From the NCBI RefSeq assembly GCF_014280435.1, contig NZ_CP060388.1, positions 4,186,001 through 4,250,000 on the forward strand: a stretch of DNA of 64,000 nt, written 5' to 3'. Source of the DNA: Sphingobium sp. KCTC 72723 (lineage in GTDB: Bacteria > Pseudomonadota > Alphaproteobacteria > Sphingomonadales > Sphingomonadaceae). Positions 14,988 through 24,120 of the stretch are shown here, piece by piece; the first letter of the stretch is position 1, and each line of letters begins with the position of its first letter. Under the pieces are notes generated by a model, which was given only the letters and a program-made list of their open reading frames with translations, had not been told where the DNA came from and did no database searches. Both the position numbers and the translations under genes were made by a program.

Positions 14988-16823
14988 ATGGTAAAAACAG
15001 GGATTTCTCTTCTCGCGCTGCTGGCGGCCACGCCTGCTTTGGCACAGGATGACAATATCGTCGTCACCGCGTCGGGCATTGCCCAATCGCGCGACGAAGT
15101 CGGCCAGGCAATCACCATCATCGATGCAAAGACGATCGACACGCGGCAGGCGGTCGATGTGGTCGATCTGCTGGCGACCACGCCGGGGGTCCGCTTCAAC
15201 CGCAATGGTTCCACTGGCGGCGTGACCGGCGTGTCGCTGCGCGGCGCGGAAACGACGCAGACGCTGGTGCTGATCGACGGGGTCAAGGTCAACGACCCCA
15301 GCGGCATTGGTGACGGCTATGATTTCGGCCATTTGCTGACCGGCAATATCCGCCGGATCGAAGTGCTGCGCGGCTCCAACTCGGTCGTGCATGGCAGCCA
15401 GGCGATCGGCGGCGTGGTCAACATCATGACCGGCGTGCCGGCGGAAGGTTTCGGGGCCAACGCCTCGGTCGATTATGGCTATAGCGATACGCTGAACGCG
15501 AAAGCAGATGTGTCTGGCACCAGCGGCATGGCGTCGGGCGGCATTGGCGCAGCCTATTTTCGCACCGATGGCATTTCGTCGGCTGTGGGTGGCACGGAAA
15601 AGGACGGCTATGAAAATATCGCCACCAATGCCCGGCTGAAACTGGCGTTCAGCGACGCGCTGAGCCTCGATCTGCGCGGCTATTATATCCATGCTGACCT
15701 CGACTATGACAGCTTCTTCGGCGCGCCTGCCGACAGCAGCGACGTGTCGAAAATGGACCAATATGTCGGCTATGCGGGCCTCAACCTTGCCCTGCTCGAC
15801 GGTCGCCTGACCAGCCGCGCGGCGGTGACTTACTTGCGCAACGACCGCGACTATTATTTCGTGCGCGGCACCGACGCGGATTATGGCTATTCCGGCACCA
15901 ACCTGCGCTTTGAATATGAAGGCGTATATGCCCCGGTCGATCAGGCCAAGCTGGTGTTCGGCTATGAACATGAGCGCCCCGATTACGACTTCTTCGGTTT
16001 CGGCAGTACGTCGTCGGCGAAGATCAATATCGACAGCGTCTATGCGCTGGCGATCGTCAAGCCCTTGACTGGCCTGTCCGTCACTGGCGGCGTGCGCCAT
16101 GACGACCATAGCCAGTTCGGCGGCGCAACCACGTTCGGTGCGAACGCCAACTACACGCCCAATGCGGGCGCGACCAATGTGCGATTAAGCTATGGCGAAG
16201 GGTTCAAGGCACCCTCGCTCTATCAGCTTTACGACACATTCAGCGGCAACAGCGCGCTGCGCCCCGAACGATCGAAAAGCTACGACATCGGCTTCGACCA
16301 GAGCCTGGACGGGGAGCGGGCGATCCTGTCGGTCACGGCGTTCCTGCGCAACACCACTGACCAGATCAATTACGACAATGCGACCTTCAGCTACAGCAAC
16401 CTCGACCGCACCCGTGCCAAGGGCGTGGAAGCGAGCATTGCGCTGAAGCCCGTGGACGCGCTGACCGTGACCGGCAGCTATAGCTATGTCGATGCGCGCG
16501 ATCGGTCGGGTGGGGCTACGGATGGCAACCTCCTGCCGCGCCGCGCGGTCAACGCGGTCAGCGTCTCGGCAGACTATGTCTGGTCCTTCGGCCTGTCCAC
16601 CGGCGCGACGCTGACTATGGTGGGCGACAGCTTCGACAATGCCGCCAACACCCGCCGCCTCGACGGCTATGCGCTGGCGGGCCTGCGTGCCGCGTTGTCG
16701 CTGGGCGAGCATCTGGAAGTCTATGGCCGCATCGACAATCTGTTCGATGAAGCCTACGCCACCGCCTATGGCTATGGCGTTTATGGCCGCTCCGCCTTTG
16801 GCGGCGTGCGTGTCCGCTTCTGA
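14988..16823 (+). CDS. btuB: TonB-dependent vitamin B12 receptor BtuB
   Basis: About 611 residues with a signal peptide (MVKTGISLLALLAATPALAQ), a TonB-box-like DNIVVTASG at the mature N-terminus, a plug domain (VSLRGAETTQTLVLIDGVKV, GSNSVVHGSQAIGGVVNIMT) and a barrel ending in phenylalanine (GGVRVRF). It imports cobalamin across the outer membrane with TonB energy. Control by the riboswitch at 14608-14805 confirms the substrate. An ATG seven codons upstream (14967) is an alternative start. Confidence 0.93.
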   Translation: MVKTGISLLALLAATPALAQDDNIVVTASGIAQSRDEVGQAITIIDAKTIDTRQAVDVVDLLATTPGVRFNRNGSTGGVTGVSLRGAETTQTLVLIDGVKVNDPSGIGDGYDFGHLLTGNIRRIEVLRGSNSVVHGSQAIGGVVNIMTGVPAEGFGANASVDYGYSDTLNAKADVSGTSGMASGGIGAAYFRTDGISSAVGGTEKDGYENIATNARLKLAFSDALSLDLRGYYIHADLDYDSFFGAPADSSDVSKMDQYVGYAGLNLALLDGRLTSRAAVTYLRNDRDYYFVRGTDADYGYSGTNLRFEYEGVYAPVDQAKLVFGYEHERPDYDFFGFGSTSSAKINIDSVYALAIVKPLTGLSVTGGVRHDDHSQFGGATTFGANANYTPNAGATNVRLSYGEGFKAPSLYQLYDTFSGNSALRPERSKSYDIGFDQSLDGERAILSVTAFLRNTTDQINYDNATFSYSNLDRTRAKGVEASIALKPVDALTVTGSYSYVDARDRSGGATDGNLLPRRAVNAVSVSADYVWSFGLSTGATLTMVGDSFDNAANTRRLDGYALAGLRAALSLGEHLEVYGRIDNLFDEAYATAYGYGVYGRSAFGGVRVRF

Positions 16824-16836
16824 CGGGGGACAAGGG

Positions 16837-16859
16837 GGGACGGGCGCGCAGCCCGTCCC
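16837..16859. terminator. hairpin between convergent btuB and btuF
   Basis: GGGACGGGC, loop GCGCA, GCCCGTCCC: a perfect 9-base stem lying in the 37-base gap between the two stops. There is only a short TTC after it, so it is a weak bidirectional terminator candidate. Confidence 0.5.
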
Positions 16860-16860
16860 T

Positions 16861-17664
16861 TCACTTATGCGCGTTCAACCGCGCAATGATACCCTGCGCC
16901 GCCTGCACATAGGCCGGGCCGCCACATACGGTCCAGCTTTGCGGCACGCTGATGCGCGGCACGGATTTCAGCGCGGGATGCTGGAGCATCTCGGTCCCCT
17001 GATCGACCACCGCCACGCTGCCGCTTTCGACGATCAGCCAGTCGGGCCGCGCCGCGACCATCGCCTCCAGCGGCACCTGCGCCAGCGCGGGCTTGCCCAA
17101 TTTGCCTGCCAGATTCACAAGGCCCACCCGGCGCATCAGGTCGTCGACCAGCGTGCCGGTGCCGGTCATATAGCCGCGCCGCTGATAATAGGCCGCTACC
17201 CCGCCACGCTTCGCTTTTGGCAGCGCTGCCAGATCGCGGTTCATCCGCGCGATCAGCCGCTCGCCGCGCTCAGGATGCCCCACCGCCCGCGCGACCTGCC
17301 GTATCTGATCGAGGATCGCGCTATAGCTGTCCGCACTGGCCAGCCCCAGCATGGTCCATTGCCCCGGCGGCGCGCCCGCGACCCTGTTCGGCCCGATGGG
17401 ATAGCCCAATATCAGGTCGGGCCGGATCGCCAGCACCTCCTCCGAAGCGCGCCGCAGCACGCGAAGCCCAAGTGCAGCCTCTGCCGCCGCCGACAATTCG
17501 GGATCGCGCGCATTGCTGCTGAGTGCCGCAATCTGCCCCTTGTCCGCCAGCGCGATCAGATACTGGTCGGCACAGACATTGAGCGACACGATCCGGCGTG
17601 GCGCAGCATGGGCCGCGCTGGTGAGTGTCAGGGCGGCCGCTGCAAGGGTCAGGAAACGGGTCAT
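16861..17664 (-). CDS. btuF: BtuF-like cobalamin ABC transporter substrate-binding protein
   Basis: A 267-residue periplasmic protein with signal peptide MTRFLTLAAAALTLTSAAHA and the start RRIVSLNVCADQYLIALADK typical of the BtuF/FepB helical-backbone binding fold. It should hand cobalamin to BtuCD. It is divergent from btuC, and the 119-base gap contains an extragenic palindrome. Confidence 0.87.
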   Translation of the reverse strand: MTRFLTLAAAALTLTSAAHAAPRRIVSLNVCADQYLIALADKGQIAALSSNARDPELSAAAEAALGLRVLRRASEEVLAIRPDLILGYPIGPNRVAGAPPGQWTMLGLASADSYSAILDQIRQVARAVGHPERGERLIARMNRDLAALPKAKRGGVAAYYQRRGYMTGTGTLVDDLMRRVGLVNLAGKLGKPALAQVPLEAMVAARPDWLIVESGSVAVVDQGTEMLQHPALKSVPRISVPQSWTVCGGPAYVQAAQGIIARLNAHK

Positions 17665-17689
17665 GGAGCCTGTCTGTTAGCACGTCATG

Positions 17690-17749
17690 TTCTTGCGAAG
17701 GCAGGAATCCAGTCCCACCGTCAGAACTGGGTTCCTGCCTTCGCAGGAA
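17690..17749. repeat. extragenic inverted repeat between btuF and btuC
   Basis: Left arm 17690-17713 contains GCGAAGGCAGGAATCCAGT; right arm 17726-17749 contains ACTGGGTTCCTGCCTTCGC. The arms are near-perfect complements. It lies between divergent start codons, so it must overlap or separate their promoters. Confidence 0.8.
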
Positions 17750-17783
17750 CACCCTGCTTTGCCAACCGCCAAGGCGCTCACAA

Positions 17784-18779
17784 ATGACCGTCCGCCGCCA
17801 TCCTCTCCTCATCCCCGCGCTGCTCCTCATTCTGCTCGTCGCGGCACTGGGGTCGGTGCTGCTGGGCGCTGTCGCGATCAGCCCGGCGCGCATCCTTGCC
17901 GTCCTGACCGGCGGCGGAGACGATATCGCGCGCGCCATCATCCTGGACCTGCGCCTGCCGCGCCTGCTGCTGGGCCTCATCGTCGGAGCCATGCTGGGCC
18001 TGTCGGGTGCGGCGTTGCAGGGCTATCTGCGCAATCCACTCGCCGAACCCTCGGTGCTGGGTGCATCCAATGCAGCGGCGCTGGGCGCGGTGTGTGCGCT
18101 CTATTATGGCATCAGCGCGCTTCACCCGCTCGTCCTGCCGATGCTCGCCATCACATCTGCGCTCGTCGCCATTGCTGCCCTGTTCCTGCTGGCCGGATCT
18201 TCGGAAAGCCCGCTCACCTTGATCCTCGCCGGAATCGCGGTCGGCACGCTCGCGGGCGCGGGGATCAGCCTGTCGCTCAACCTGTCGCCCAATCCCTTCG
18301 CCGCGATGGAAATCATGAGCTGGCTGATGGGCAGCCTGGAAAACCGCAGCTATGTCCATGTCGCTGTCGCATTGCCCTGCGTCGCGATCGGCGCGGCGCT
18401 GCTGCTGGCCGACGGGCGGACGCTCGACGCCCTGACATTGGGGGAGGAAGGCGCGCAGGCGCTGGGCGTCAATCTCAATGCCGCGCGTTGGCGGATGATG
18501 CTGGGCGTCGCGATCGGCGTGGGCGGGGCGGTGGCGGTGTCGGGCGCGATCGGCTTTGTTGGCCTGATCGTCCCGCATATCGTCCGCCCGCTGACCGATC
18601 GCTCGCCCTCCGCCGTGCTGCTCCCCTCGCTGATCGGCGGGGCGGCGCTGCTGACACTGGCGGATGTTGGCGTGCGGTTGATCCCCACCGCCAATGAACT
18701 CAAGCTGGGCGTCGTTACCGCGCTGCTGGGCGTGCCGATATTCCTCATGCATCTGATGCGGGAGCGGCGGCTATGGTGA
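17784..18779 (+). CDS. btuC: BtuC/FecCD-type ABC permease
   Basis: A 331-residue inner-membrane permease of the FecCD family with the usual ten helices. Typical stretches are RLPRLLLGLIVGAMLGLSGA and GAIGFVGLIVPHIVRP, the latter being the conserved ATPase-coupling loop. Start ATG at 17784 begins the first membrane helix. It overlaps the ATPase gene by seven bases. Neighbours with the riboswitch and btuB make cobalamin the substrate rather than iron. Confidence 0.88.
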   Translation: MTVRRHPLLIPALLLILLVAALGSVLLGAVAISPARILAVLTGGGDDIARAIILDLRLPRLLLGLIVGAMLGLSGAALQGYLRNPLAEPSVLGASNAAALGAVCALYYGISALHPLVLPMLAITSALVAIAALFLLAGSSESPLTLILAGIAVGTLAGAGISLSLNLSPNPFAAMEIMSWLMGSLENRSYVHVAVALPCVAIGAALLLADGRTLDALTLGEEGAQALGVNLNAARWRMMLGVAIGVGGAVAVSGAIGFVGLIVPHIVRPLTDRSPSAVLLPSLIGGAALLTLADVGVRLIPTANELKLGVVTALLGVPIFLMHLMRERRLW

Positions 18780-19561
18780 GCATCAGCGCGCAAAGCCTGT
18801 CGGTTCGCCTTGGCCGCCATGCAGCGGTGCAGGCCGTTGATTTGATGCTGGAGCCGGGCCAACTGGTCGGCATCATCGGACCCAATGGCGCGGGCAAATC
18901 CACATTGATCCGGGCGATGCTGGGGCTGGCCAAGCCGCAGGCTGGCCGGGTGCTGATCGATGGGCAGGACGTGTCCCGGCTCGACCGGCGCAGCATCGCG
19001 CGCGCCATCGCCTATCTGCCGCAGGGGCAGACGCTCCACTGGCCGCTGGCCGTCGAACGGCTGGTCGCGCTGGGCCGCCTGCCGCATCTGGGACCGCTAT
19101 CGCGCCTGGCGCCTGCTGACGAAACCGCCGTTGAAGCCGCCATGACTCGCGCCGATGTGGCGCATCTCAAAGGTCGGATCGCCACCGAATTGTCGGGCGG
19201 GGAGAGGGCGCGGGTGTTGCTGGCGCGCGCGCTGGCCGTGGGCGCGCGCGGCCTGATCGCCGACGAACCGCTCGCCGCGCTGGACCCCGGCCACCAGATC
19301 GACGTGATGGACCTGTTGCGCGAAGAAGCCCGCAGCGGCGCGCTGGTCGTCACCGTGTTGCACGACCTGGGCATGGCGGCGCGCTGGTGCGACCGGCTCG
19401 TGCTGATGGATCGCGGCGCGCTGGTCGCTGACGGCGCGCCGCTCGACGTGCTGACCGCCGACCGGCTGGCCAGCGTCTATGGCATCACTGCCTGCATCGA
19501 TCCGGGCAATGGCTGGCCCCTCATCCTGCCGACCGGGCGCATCAAAAATCCTCCCCTGTAA
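18773..19561 (+). CDS. btuD: BtuD/FecE-type ABC ATPase
   Basis: A 262-residue ATPase: Walker A GPNGAGKST, signature LSGGERARVLLARAL, Walker B GLIADEP, switch histidine VLHDLGMAARW. It overlaps btuC at ATGGTGA, so translation is coupled. It energises the BtuF-BtuC import path. Confidence 0.9.
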   Translation: MVSISAQSLSVRLGRHAAVQAVDLMLEPGQLVGIIGPNGAGKSTLIRAMLGLAKPQAGRVLIDGQDVSRLDRRSIARAIAYLPQGQTLHWPLAVERLVALGRLPHLGPLSRLAPADETAVEAAMTRADVAHLKGRIATELSGGERARVLLARALAVGARGLIADEPLAALDPGHQIDVMDLLREEARSGALVVTVLHDLGMAARWCDRLVLMDRGALVADGAPLDVLTADRLASVYGITACIDPGNGWPLILPTGRIKNPPL

Positions 19562-19675
19562 GGAGAGGGGGACCGTTCGCGCAGCGAATGGTGGAGGGGT
19601 GTCATGCTATCGAGAGTGCGACACCACTCCGTCTGCCCTGCGGCCAGCCACCTCCCCTTGCAGGGGAGGATTGGA
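19549..19675. repeat. extragenic repeat block between btuD and the LpoA-like gene
   Basis: Two G/C-run palindromes (CCTCCCCTGTAAGGAGAGGG near 19550 and CTCCCCTTGCAGGGGAGGA near 19650) flank a segment with GGTGGAGGGGTGTC. The same pieces occur in inverse orientation at 52624-52680 and a relative at 9542-9644, so this is a dispersed family. Confidence 0.75.
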
Positions 19676-19677
19676 CA

Positions 19678-20883
19678 CTATTCCCCAAAGCCCTTTGGCG
19701 CAGGTGCCACGACCGTCACCGTGCCAGCGCCCACTTCCGACACTTCCAGCGCCCGTTCGGCCACTCCGTTACGGCCAAAGCGGAACGCGCCGTCGATCCC
19801 CGAAAAACCGCCGCCATCGCGCAGCCGCGTAGCGGGGAAGGGGGTGCCGGGCTTCCAGTCGCGCGCGATTCGCACGGTCAGCAGCACCGCGTCATAGCCC
19901 AGCGACGACAGGCGAAATGGCGTGCTGCCATAGCGCGCGCGATATTTGCCCGCCAACTGGCCATAGAGCGTGTCCGAAACGCTGGCGAACCATGCCCCGC
20001 GCAGCACCGGGCTGGCGGCCAGCGTGCCTTCGGTATTCCACAATTCGGTGCCGAGCAGCCGCGCCGTCGCGCCGCCATTTTTCCGCACGATCGGCGCGAC
20101 CTGCAACGCCACCTTGCCACTGTCGGCGATCAGGACCGCGTCATAACTGGACGCGGCCTGCAATTTTTTCACCGCTGCCGTGATCGACGCCGGGCTGCGG
20201 TCGAACGTCTGGAGCGATACGACCGTGCCGCCCGCCTGCTCCACCGCGCGCAACATCGCATTGCCCGCCCGCTCGCCATAGGTGCCACGCGGCACCAGCG
20301 CGGCGAACTGGCTCAGTCCCTTTTCCCGCGCAAAGCCCACGACCCGTTCGATCGACTGGTTGGGGTTATAACCCATGATGTAAACGCTGCCGCCTGCAAC
20401 GCCGGTGTCGTTGGAAAAGCTGATGACAGGCACATTGGCGCGCGCGGCGATTGGCCCGATCACGCGCGCATCCTCCGCCAGCAACGGTCCCAATATCAGG
20501 CGGTTACCCTCCGTCAACGCCCGGTTCGCCGCTGCCGCTGCGCCCAGCGCGGTGTCGTAAGTGGTGATGCGTACCTTGTCCGTTTTGGTGTCCATCAATG
20601 CCAGTGTGGTCGCGTTGGCGATCGACTGACCCACGCCCGCATTGGGTCCGCTCATTGGCACCAGCAAGGCGACACGATGGCGCAAGGTGTCGGTGGGCAG
20701 CCCTTCGCTGACTTGCGGTCCGGTCGGCTGGACGGGTCCGGTGGGCGTGGTCGGTGCCGGTCCCTTTGGCACGATGGATTGACAGGCGGCCAGCAGCAGC
20801 GTGCCTGCCGCAAGCACAATGCGCGCGCCGCGCTTTAGCGAAGCGAACAAGTCCGCTTGCGGGATGGCATCCGTCTCTGTCAT
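19678..20883 (-). CDS. LpoA/YraM-like penicillin-binding-protein activator lipoprotein
   Basis: A 401-residue lipoprotein with lipobox LLAAC (cysteine about 34) and a type I periplasmic-binding fold (Peripla_BP_6-like: VALLVPMSGPNAGVGQSIAN). The neighbours rsmI and yraN match E. coli rsmI-lpoA-yraN, supporting an LpoA-type role in activating peptidoglycan synthase from the outer membrane. Here it is divergent from rsmI, with only 11 bases between the start codons. Confidence 0.75.
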   Translation of the reverse strand: MTETDAIPQADLFASLKRGARIVLAAGTLLLAACQSIVPKGPAPTTPTGPVQPTGPQVSEGLPTDTLRHRVALLVPMSGPNAGVGQSIANATTLALMDTKTDKVRITTYDTALGAAAAANRALTEGNRLILGPLLAEDARVIGPIAARANVPVISFSNDTGVAGGSVYIMGYNPNQSIERVVGFAREKGLSQFAALVPRGTYGERAGNAMLRAVEQAGGTVVSLQTFDRSPASITAAVKKLQAASSYDAVLIADSGKVALQVAPIVRKNGGATARLLGTELWNTEGTLAASPVLRGAWFASVSDTLYGQLAGKYRARYGSTPFRLSSLGYDAVLLTVRIARDWKPGTPFPATRLRDGGGFSGIDGAFRFGRNGVAERALEVSEVGAGTVTVVAPAPKGFGE

Positions 20884-20894
20884 CTGGCGTCCTT

Positions 20895-21737
20895 ATGGAA
20901 ACTCAATCATCGGGTCTTGAACCTGGGCTTTACATCGTCGCGGGGCCGATCGGCAACCTTGGTGACCTTACGCCGCGCGCGGCGGAAATTTTGCGGCTGG
21001 CCGATGTGGTCGCCGTGGAAGATACACGGGTCAGCGCGCGCCTGTTGCGCCATGCCGGGTCGGATCGGCCGATGGTCCCCTATCATGATCATAGCGCTGA
21101 CCATGTCCGCAACCGGCTGGTCGAGCGGATGGCGGGCGAATCGGTCGCACTCCTGTCGGATGCTGGCACCCCACTGATTTCCGATCCGGGCTACAAGCTG
21201 GTGCGGGATGCGCGCGCGGCGGGGCGCAGCATCACGACTCTGCCCGGACCCAGCGCGGCGATCGCGGCGCTGACGCTGTCGGGCCTGCCGACCGACCGTT
21301 TCCTGTTCATGGGTTTTCTGCCCAGCAAGGCGAAGGCGCGCGGCGACGCGCTGGACGAAGTGGCGGGTCTGCGCGCCACGCTGGTCTTTTACGAAAGCGG
21401 CCCGCGCCTGTCGGAAAGCCTGTCGTCTATGGCCGCGCATCTGGGTGACCGGGACGCTGCCGTCAGCCGGGAAATCAGCAAGACGTTCGAGGAAACGGCG
21501 ACCGGCACGCTGCTTGAGCTGTCCGCCCGTTACGCCGACGCCCCGCCCAGGGGCGAAATTGTCGTCACCGTCGGCCCGCCCGGCGAAGCGCCGCCCGCCA
21601 GCGCGGAAGATGCCGACGCTGCGCTGATCGAAGCCATGACGCGCCTGCCCGTGTCGAAAGCGGCGGGGGAGGTCGCCAAGAAACTGGGTCTGGACCGGCG
21701 CACGCTTTACGACCGGGCGATGGACCTGAAGGGGTGA
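20895..21737 (+). CDS. rsmI: RsmI, 16S rRNA C1402 2'-O-ribose methyltransferase
   Basis: A 280-residue tetrapyrrole-methylase-fold enzyme with VAGPIGNLGDLTPRA and LLSDAGTPLISDPG. The start ATG at 20895 fits the family N-terminus; the longer frame overlaps the divergent lipoprotein gene. Its TGA overlaps the GTG start of yraN. Confidence 0.92.
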   Translation: METQSSGLEPGLYIVAGPIGNLGDLTPRAAEILRLADVVAVEDTRVSARLLRHAGSDRPMVPYHDHSADHVRNRLVERMAGESVALLSDAGTPLISDPGYKLVRDARAAGRSITTLPGPSAAIAALTLSGLPTDRFLFMGFLPSKAKARGDALDEVAGLRATLVFYESGPRLSESLSSMAAHLGDRDAAVSREISKTFEETATGTLLELSARYADAPPRGEIVVTVGPPGEAPPASAEDADAALIEAMTRLPVSKAAGEVAKKLGLDRRTLYDRAMDLKG

Positions 21738-22087
21738 CGCGCGCGCAGGCGGAAAGGAAGGGACGTCAGGCCGAACGCATTGCCGGCTGGTGGCTGCGGC
21801 TCAAAGGCTGGCAGATTATCGGACGACGGATGCGCACCCCGGCGGGCGAAGTCGATCTGGTCGCCCGGCGCGGCGCGATGATCGCTTTTGTCGAGGTGAA
21901 GGCGCGCGCCACCGCAGCAGAGCTTGACCTGGCCATCGACGAACGGCGGCTGGCCCGCGTCGCGGCGGCGGCGGAAATTCTCTGGTATGATCTCGCCAAA
22001 CCGGGCGACGACATGCGAATCGACGTCATCCTCCTTGCGCCGGGGCGTGCGCCACGCCATCTGGCGAACGTCTGGCATGGGGGATAA
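21734..22087 (+). CDS. yraN: YraN/UPF0102 putative nuclease
   Basis: A 117-residue protein with the restriction-endonuclease-like core GEVDLVARRG...FVEVKAR (Asp, Glu-x-Lys). GTG start at 21734 overlaps the rsmI stop. Exact substrate is not known; conserved rsmI-yraN linkage suggests a nucleic-acid housekeeping role. Confidence 0.87.
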   Translation: MTRAQAERKGRQAERIAGWWLRLKGWQIIGRRMRTPAGEVDLVARRGAMIAFVEVKARATAAELDLAIDERRLARVAAAAEILWYDLAKPGDDMRIDVILLAPGRAPRHLANVWHGG

Positions 22088-22116
22088 CGGCCCCTTCCGC
22101 CCCCAAAGGAAGAAGG

Positions 22117-23097
22117 ATGAGCATGACCACCCTCAACCCCCTGACCGTCGCTGTGCAGATGGACCCGATGGAGGGCATTGGCATTGCGGGCGATTCGACC
22201 TTCCACATCATGCTGGCGGGGCAGGCGCGCGGGCATCGCCTCTACCATTATCTCGCCAACGACCTGACTTTCCGCGATGGCCGCGTGCTGGCGAAGGCGC
22301 ATCCGGTCAAGGTGCAGAAGGTGCCGGGCGACCATTTCGCCTTCGGCCCGGCGGAAATGATCGACCTTGGCCGCGACGTCGATGTCGTGCTGATGCGGCA
22401 GGATCCGCCCTTTGATTTAAGCTACATCACCGCCACCCACCTGCTCGAACGGGTGCAGGAAGAAACGCTGGTGGTGAATGATCCCGCCAGCGTCCGCAAC
22501 GCGCCCGAAAAATTGTTCGTGCTGGATTATGCCCGCTTCATGCCGCCCACCATGATCACGCGCGATCTGGCCGAAGTGCGCAGTTTCCTGGCCGAACATG
22601 GCGAAATCGTCGTCAAGCCGCTCTACGGCAATGGGGGCGTCGCCGTGTTTCATGTCGATGCGAAAGGATCGAACCTGTCGTCGCTCGTGGAACTCTTCAA
22701 GGCGTCATGGGTCGAGCCTTTCATGGTGCAGGCATTCATCCCCGGCGTCGCGGAAGGCGACAAGCGTATCGTGCTGGTGGATGGCGATGTCGCAGGCGCA
22801 GTGAACCGCATCCCCGGCGCGGGCGAAATCCGCTCCAACCTGGCCGTCGGCGGATCGGCGGCAAAGACACAACTGACCGACAAGGAACGCGAAATCTGCG
22901 CCGCGCTCGGCCCGGAACTCAAGCGACGCGGCCTGTTGTTCGTGGGTATCGACGTGATCGGCGGCGAATGGCTGACCGAAATCAATGTAACTTCGCCCAC
23001 CGGCATCGTGTCGATCGACGCTTTCGACGGCACCGACACCGGCGGCCTGATCTGGGACGCGATCGACGCCCGGCTGGCGGCACGGGCAGCGGCCTGA
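22117..23097 (+). CDS. gshB: GshB, glutathione synthetase
   Basis: A 326-residue ATP-grasp enzyme joining gamma-glutamylcysteine and glycine. Motifs: VAVQMDPMEGI at the N-terminus, VLMRQDPPFDLSYITATHLL, VVKPLYGNGGVAVF, and the C-terminal EINVTSPTGI. Length matches the proteobacterial family (about 315). Two in-frame ATGs (22117, 22123) follow the Shine-Dalgarno AAGGAAGAAGG. Confidence 0.94.
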   Translation: MSMTTLNPLTVAVQMDPMEGIGIAGDSTFHIMLAGQARGHRLYHYLANDLTFRDGRVLAKAHPVKVQKVPGDHFAFGPAEMIDLGRDVDVVLMRQDPPFDLSYITATHLLERVQEETLVVNDPASVRNAPEKLFVLDYARFMPPTMITRDLAEVRSFLAEHGEIVVKPLYGNGGVAVFHVDAKGSNLSSLVELFKASWVEPFMVQAFIPGVAEGDKRIVLVDGDVAGAVNRIPGAGEIRSNLAVGGSAAKTQLTDKEREICAALGPELKRRGLLFVGIDVIGGEWLTEINVTSPTGIVSIDAFDGTDTGGLIWDAIDARLAARAAA

Positions 23098-23112
23098 CCC
23101 CCATGCCCCACC

Positions 23113-23197
23113 CCCGTCATCCCGGCGCAGGCCGGGATCTCCCTTTTCTTTGGGACCTGAAATGCAGGCGAGATGCCCGCCTGCGCGGGGATGACGG
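23113..23197. repeat. extragenic inverted repeat between gshB and dedA
   Basis: CCGTCATCCCGGCGCAGG (from 23114) with GCCGGGATCTC is mirrored by GAGATGCCCGCCTGCGCGGG...ATGACGG ending at 23197. About 28 bases per arm, imperfect. It belongs to the same family as the units at 63660-63837. Confidence 0.8.
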
Positions 23198-23209
23198 AGC
23201 GTTGAACCC

Positions 23210-23809
23210 ATGACGGACTGGGTTCTCCGCCTGATCGACGCGGGTGGCTATTGGGGCATATTCGCGCTGATGGTGCTGGAAAATGTCTTTCCGCCGATCC
23301 CGTCCGAACTCATCATGGGCATTGGTGGCATCCGCGTGGGTCAGGGGCGGATGGCGATGGAGTGGCTGCTCGTCGCCGGGACGATCGGCACTACCGTCGG
23401 CAATTATTTCTGGTATCTGGTCGGGCATATATTGGGCTTTGGCCGGTTGAAACCGCTGGTGGATCGCTTTGGCCGCTGGGCGACGCTGGAATGGCGCGAT
23501 GTCGAGGCGCTGGACCGGCTGTTCGGCAAATATGGCCAGATCGTCGTCTTCGTGTTCCGCTTCATGCCCGCGCTACGCACCATGATCTCGCTGCCCGCCG
23601 GCCTGTTCCGCATGGGTCATATCCGCTTTCTCGCCTGGACGGCGGGCGGGGCGCTGATCTGGAACATATTGCTGGCTTATGCGGGCGTTATTTTGGGTAA
23701 GAATTTTCAGGACATCGACCGCTATGTCGGTCCGGCCGCGACGGCCTGCGTCGTGGGCGCGATACTGATCTACCTGTGGCGGCTGGCGACCTGGCGACCC
23801 AAGGGTTAA
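23210..23809 (+). CDS. DedA-family membrane protein
   Basis: A 199-residue inner-membrane protein with the VTT/DedA pattern: FPPIPSELIMGIGG early, then FGRWATLEWRDVEALDRLFG, and RFMPALRTMISLPAGLFRM. The conserved proline and arginines of half-helices are visible. The family is linked to lipid-carrier (undecaprenyl phosphate) recycling and proton-motive-force upkeep; the precise substrate here is not inferable. Confidence 0.87.
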   Translation: MTDWVLRLIDAGGYWGIFALMVLENVFPPIPSELIMGIGGIRVGQGRMAMEWLLVAGTIGTTVGNYFWYLVGHILGFGRLKPLVDRFGRWATLEWRDVEALDRLFGKYGQIVVFVFRFMPALRTMISLPAGLFRMGHIRFLAWTAGGALIWNILLAYAGVILGKNFQDIDRYVGPAATACVVGAILIYLWRLATWRPKG

Positions 23810-24078
23810 AACGGCACCTTAACGCCCACCATCACCCGTTTCGACGTCGTGCCATTGCCAAAGCTCTGGCTTTCGACATGGACATTCCCCTTCACATTGC
23901 CGAACAGACGGAACTCCGCGCGGCCCAGCGGTGGCTCGATGCCGACAGGCTCCCGCTCGATCCGCTGGCTCTGCTTGCGCGCCGTCACGACGATGGCGTC
24001 GGGCGGCGCGGCGGGACGCACCGTGCGCAGGTCGAAATCGGCAGGCACGCCTTGCAGGGCCAGGATGAGACGCAGCAT
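23806..24078 (-). CDS. small hypothetical exported protein
   Basis: A 90-residue ORF with a short hydrophobic start (MLRLILALQGVPADFDLRT), a PDAIVVTARKQSQR segment and a strand-like end VMVGVKVPF. Codon use resembles its neighbours. It ends 4 bases inside the convergent DedA gene and starts 42 bases after xerC's stop on the same strand. I do not recognise a family. Likely a small cell-envelope protein common in sphingomonads. Confidence 0.55.
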   Translation of the reverse strand: MLRLILALQGVPADFDLRTVRPAAPPDAIVVTARKQSQRIEREPVGIEPPLGRAEFRLFGNVKGNVHVESQSFGNGTTSKRVMVGVKVPF

Positions 24079-24120
24079 GGCGACAGGCTGGCGCGCAATT
24101 ACGGCATCATGATGACGCGG

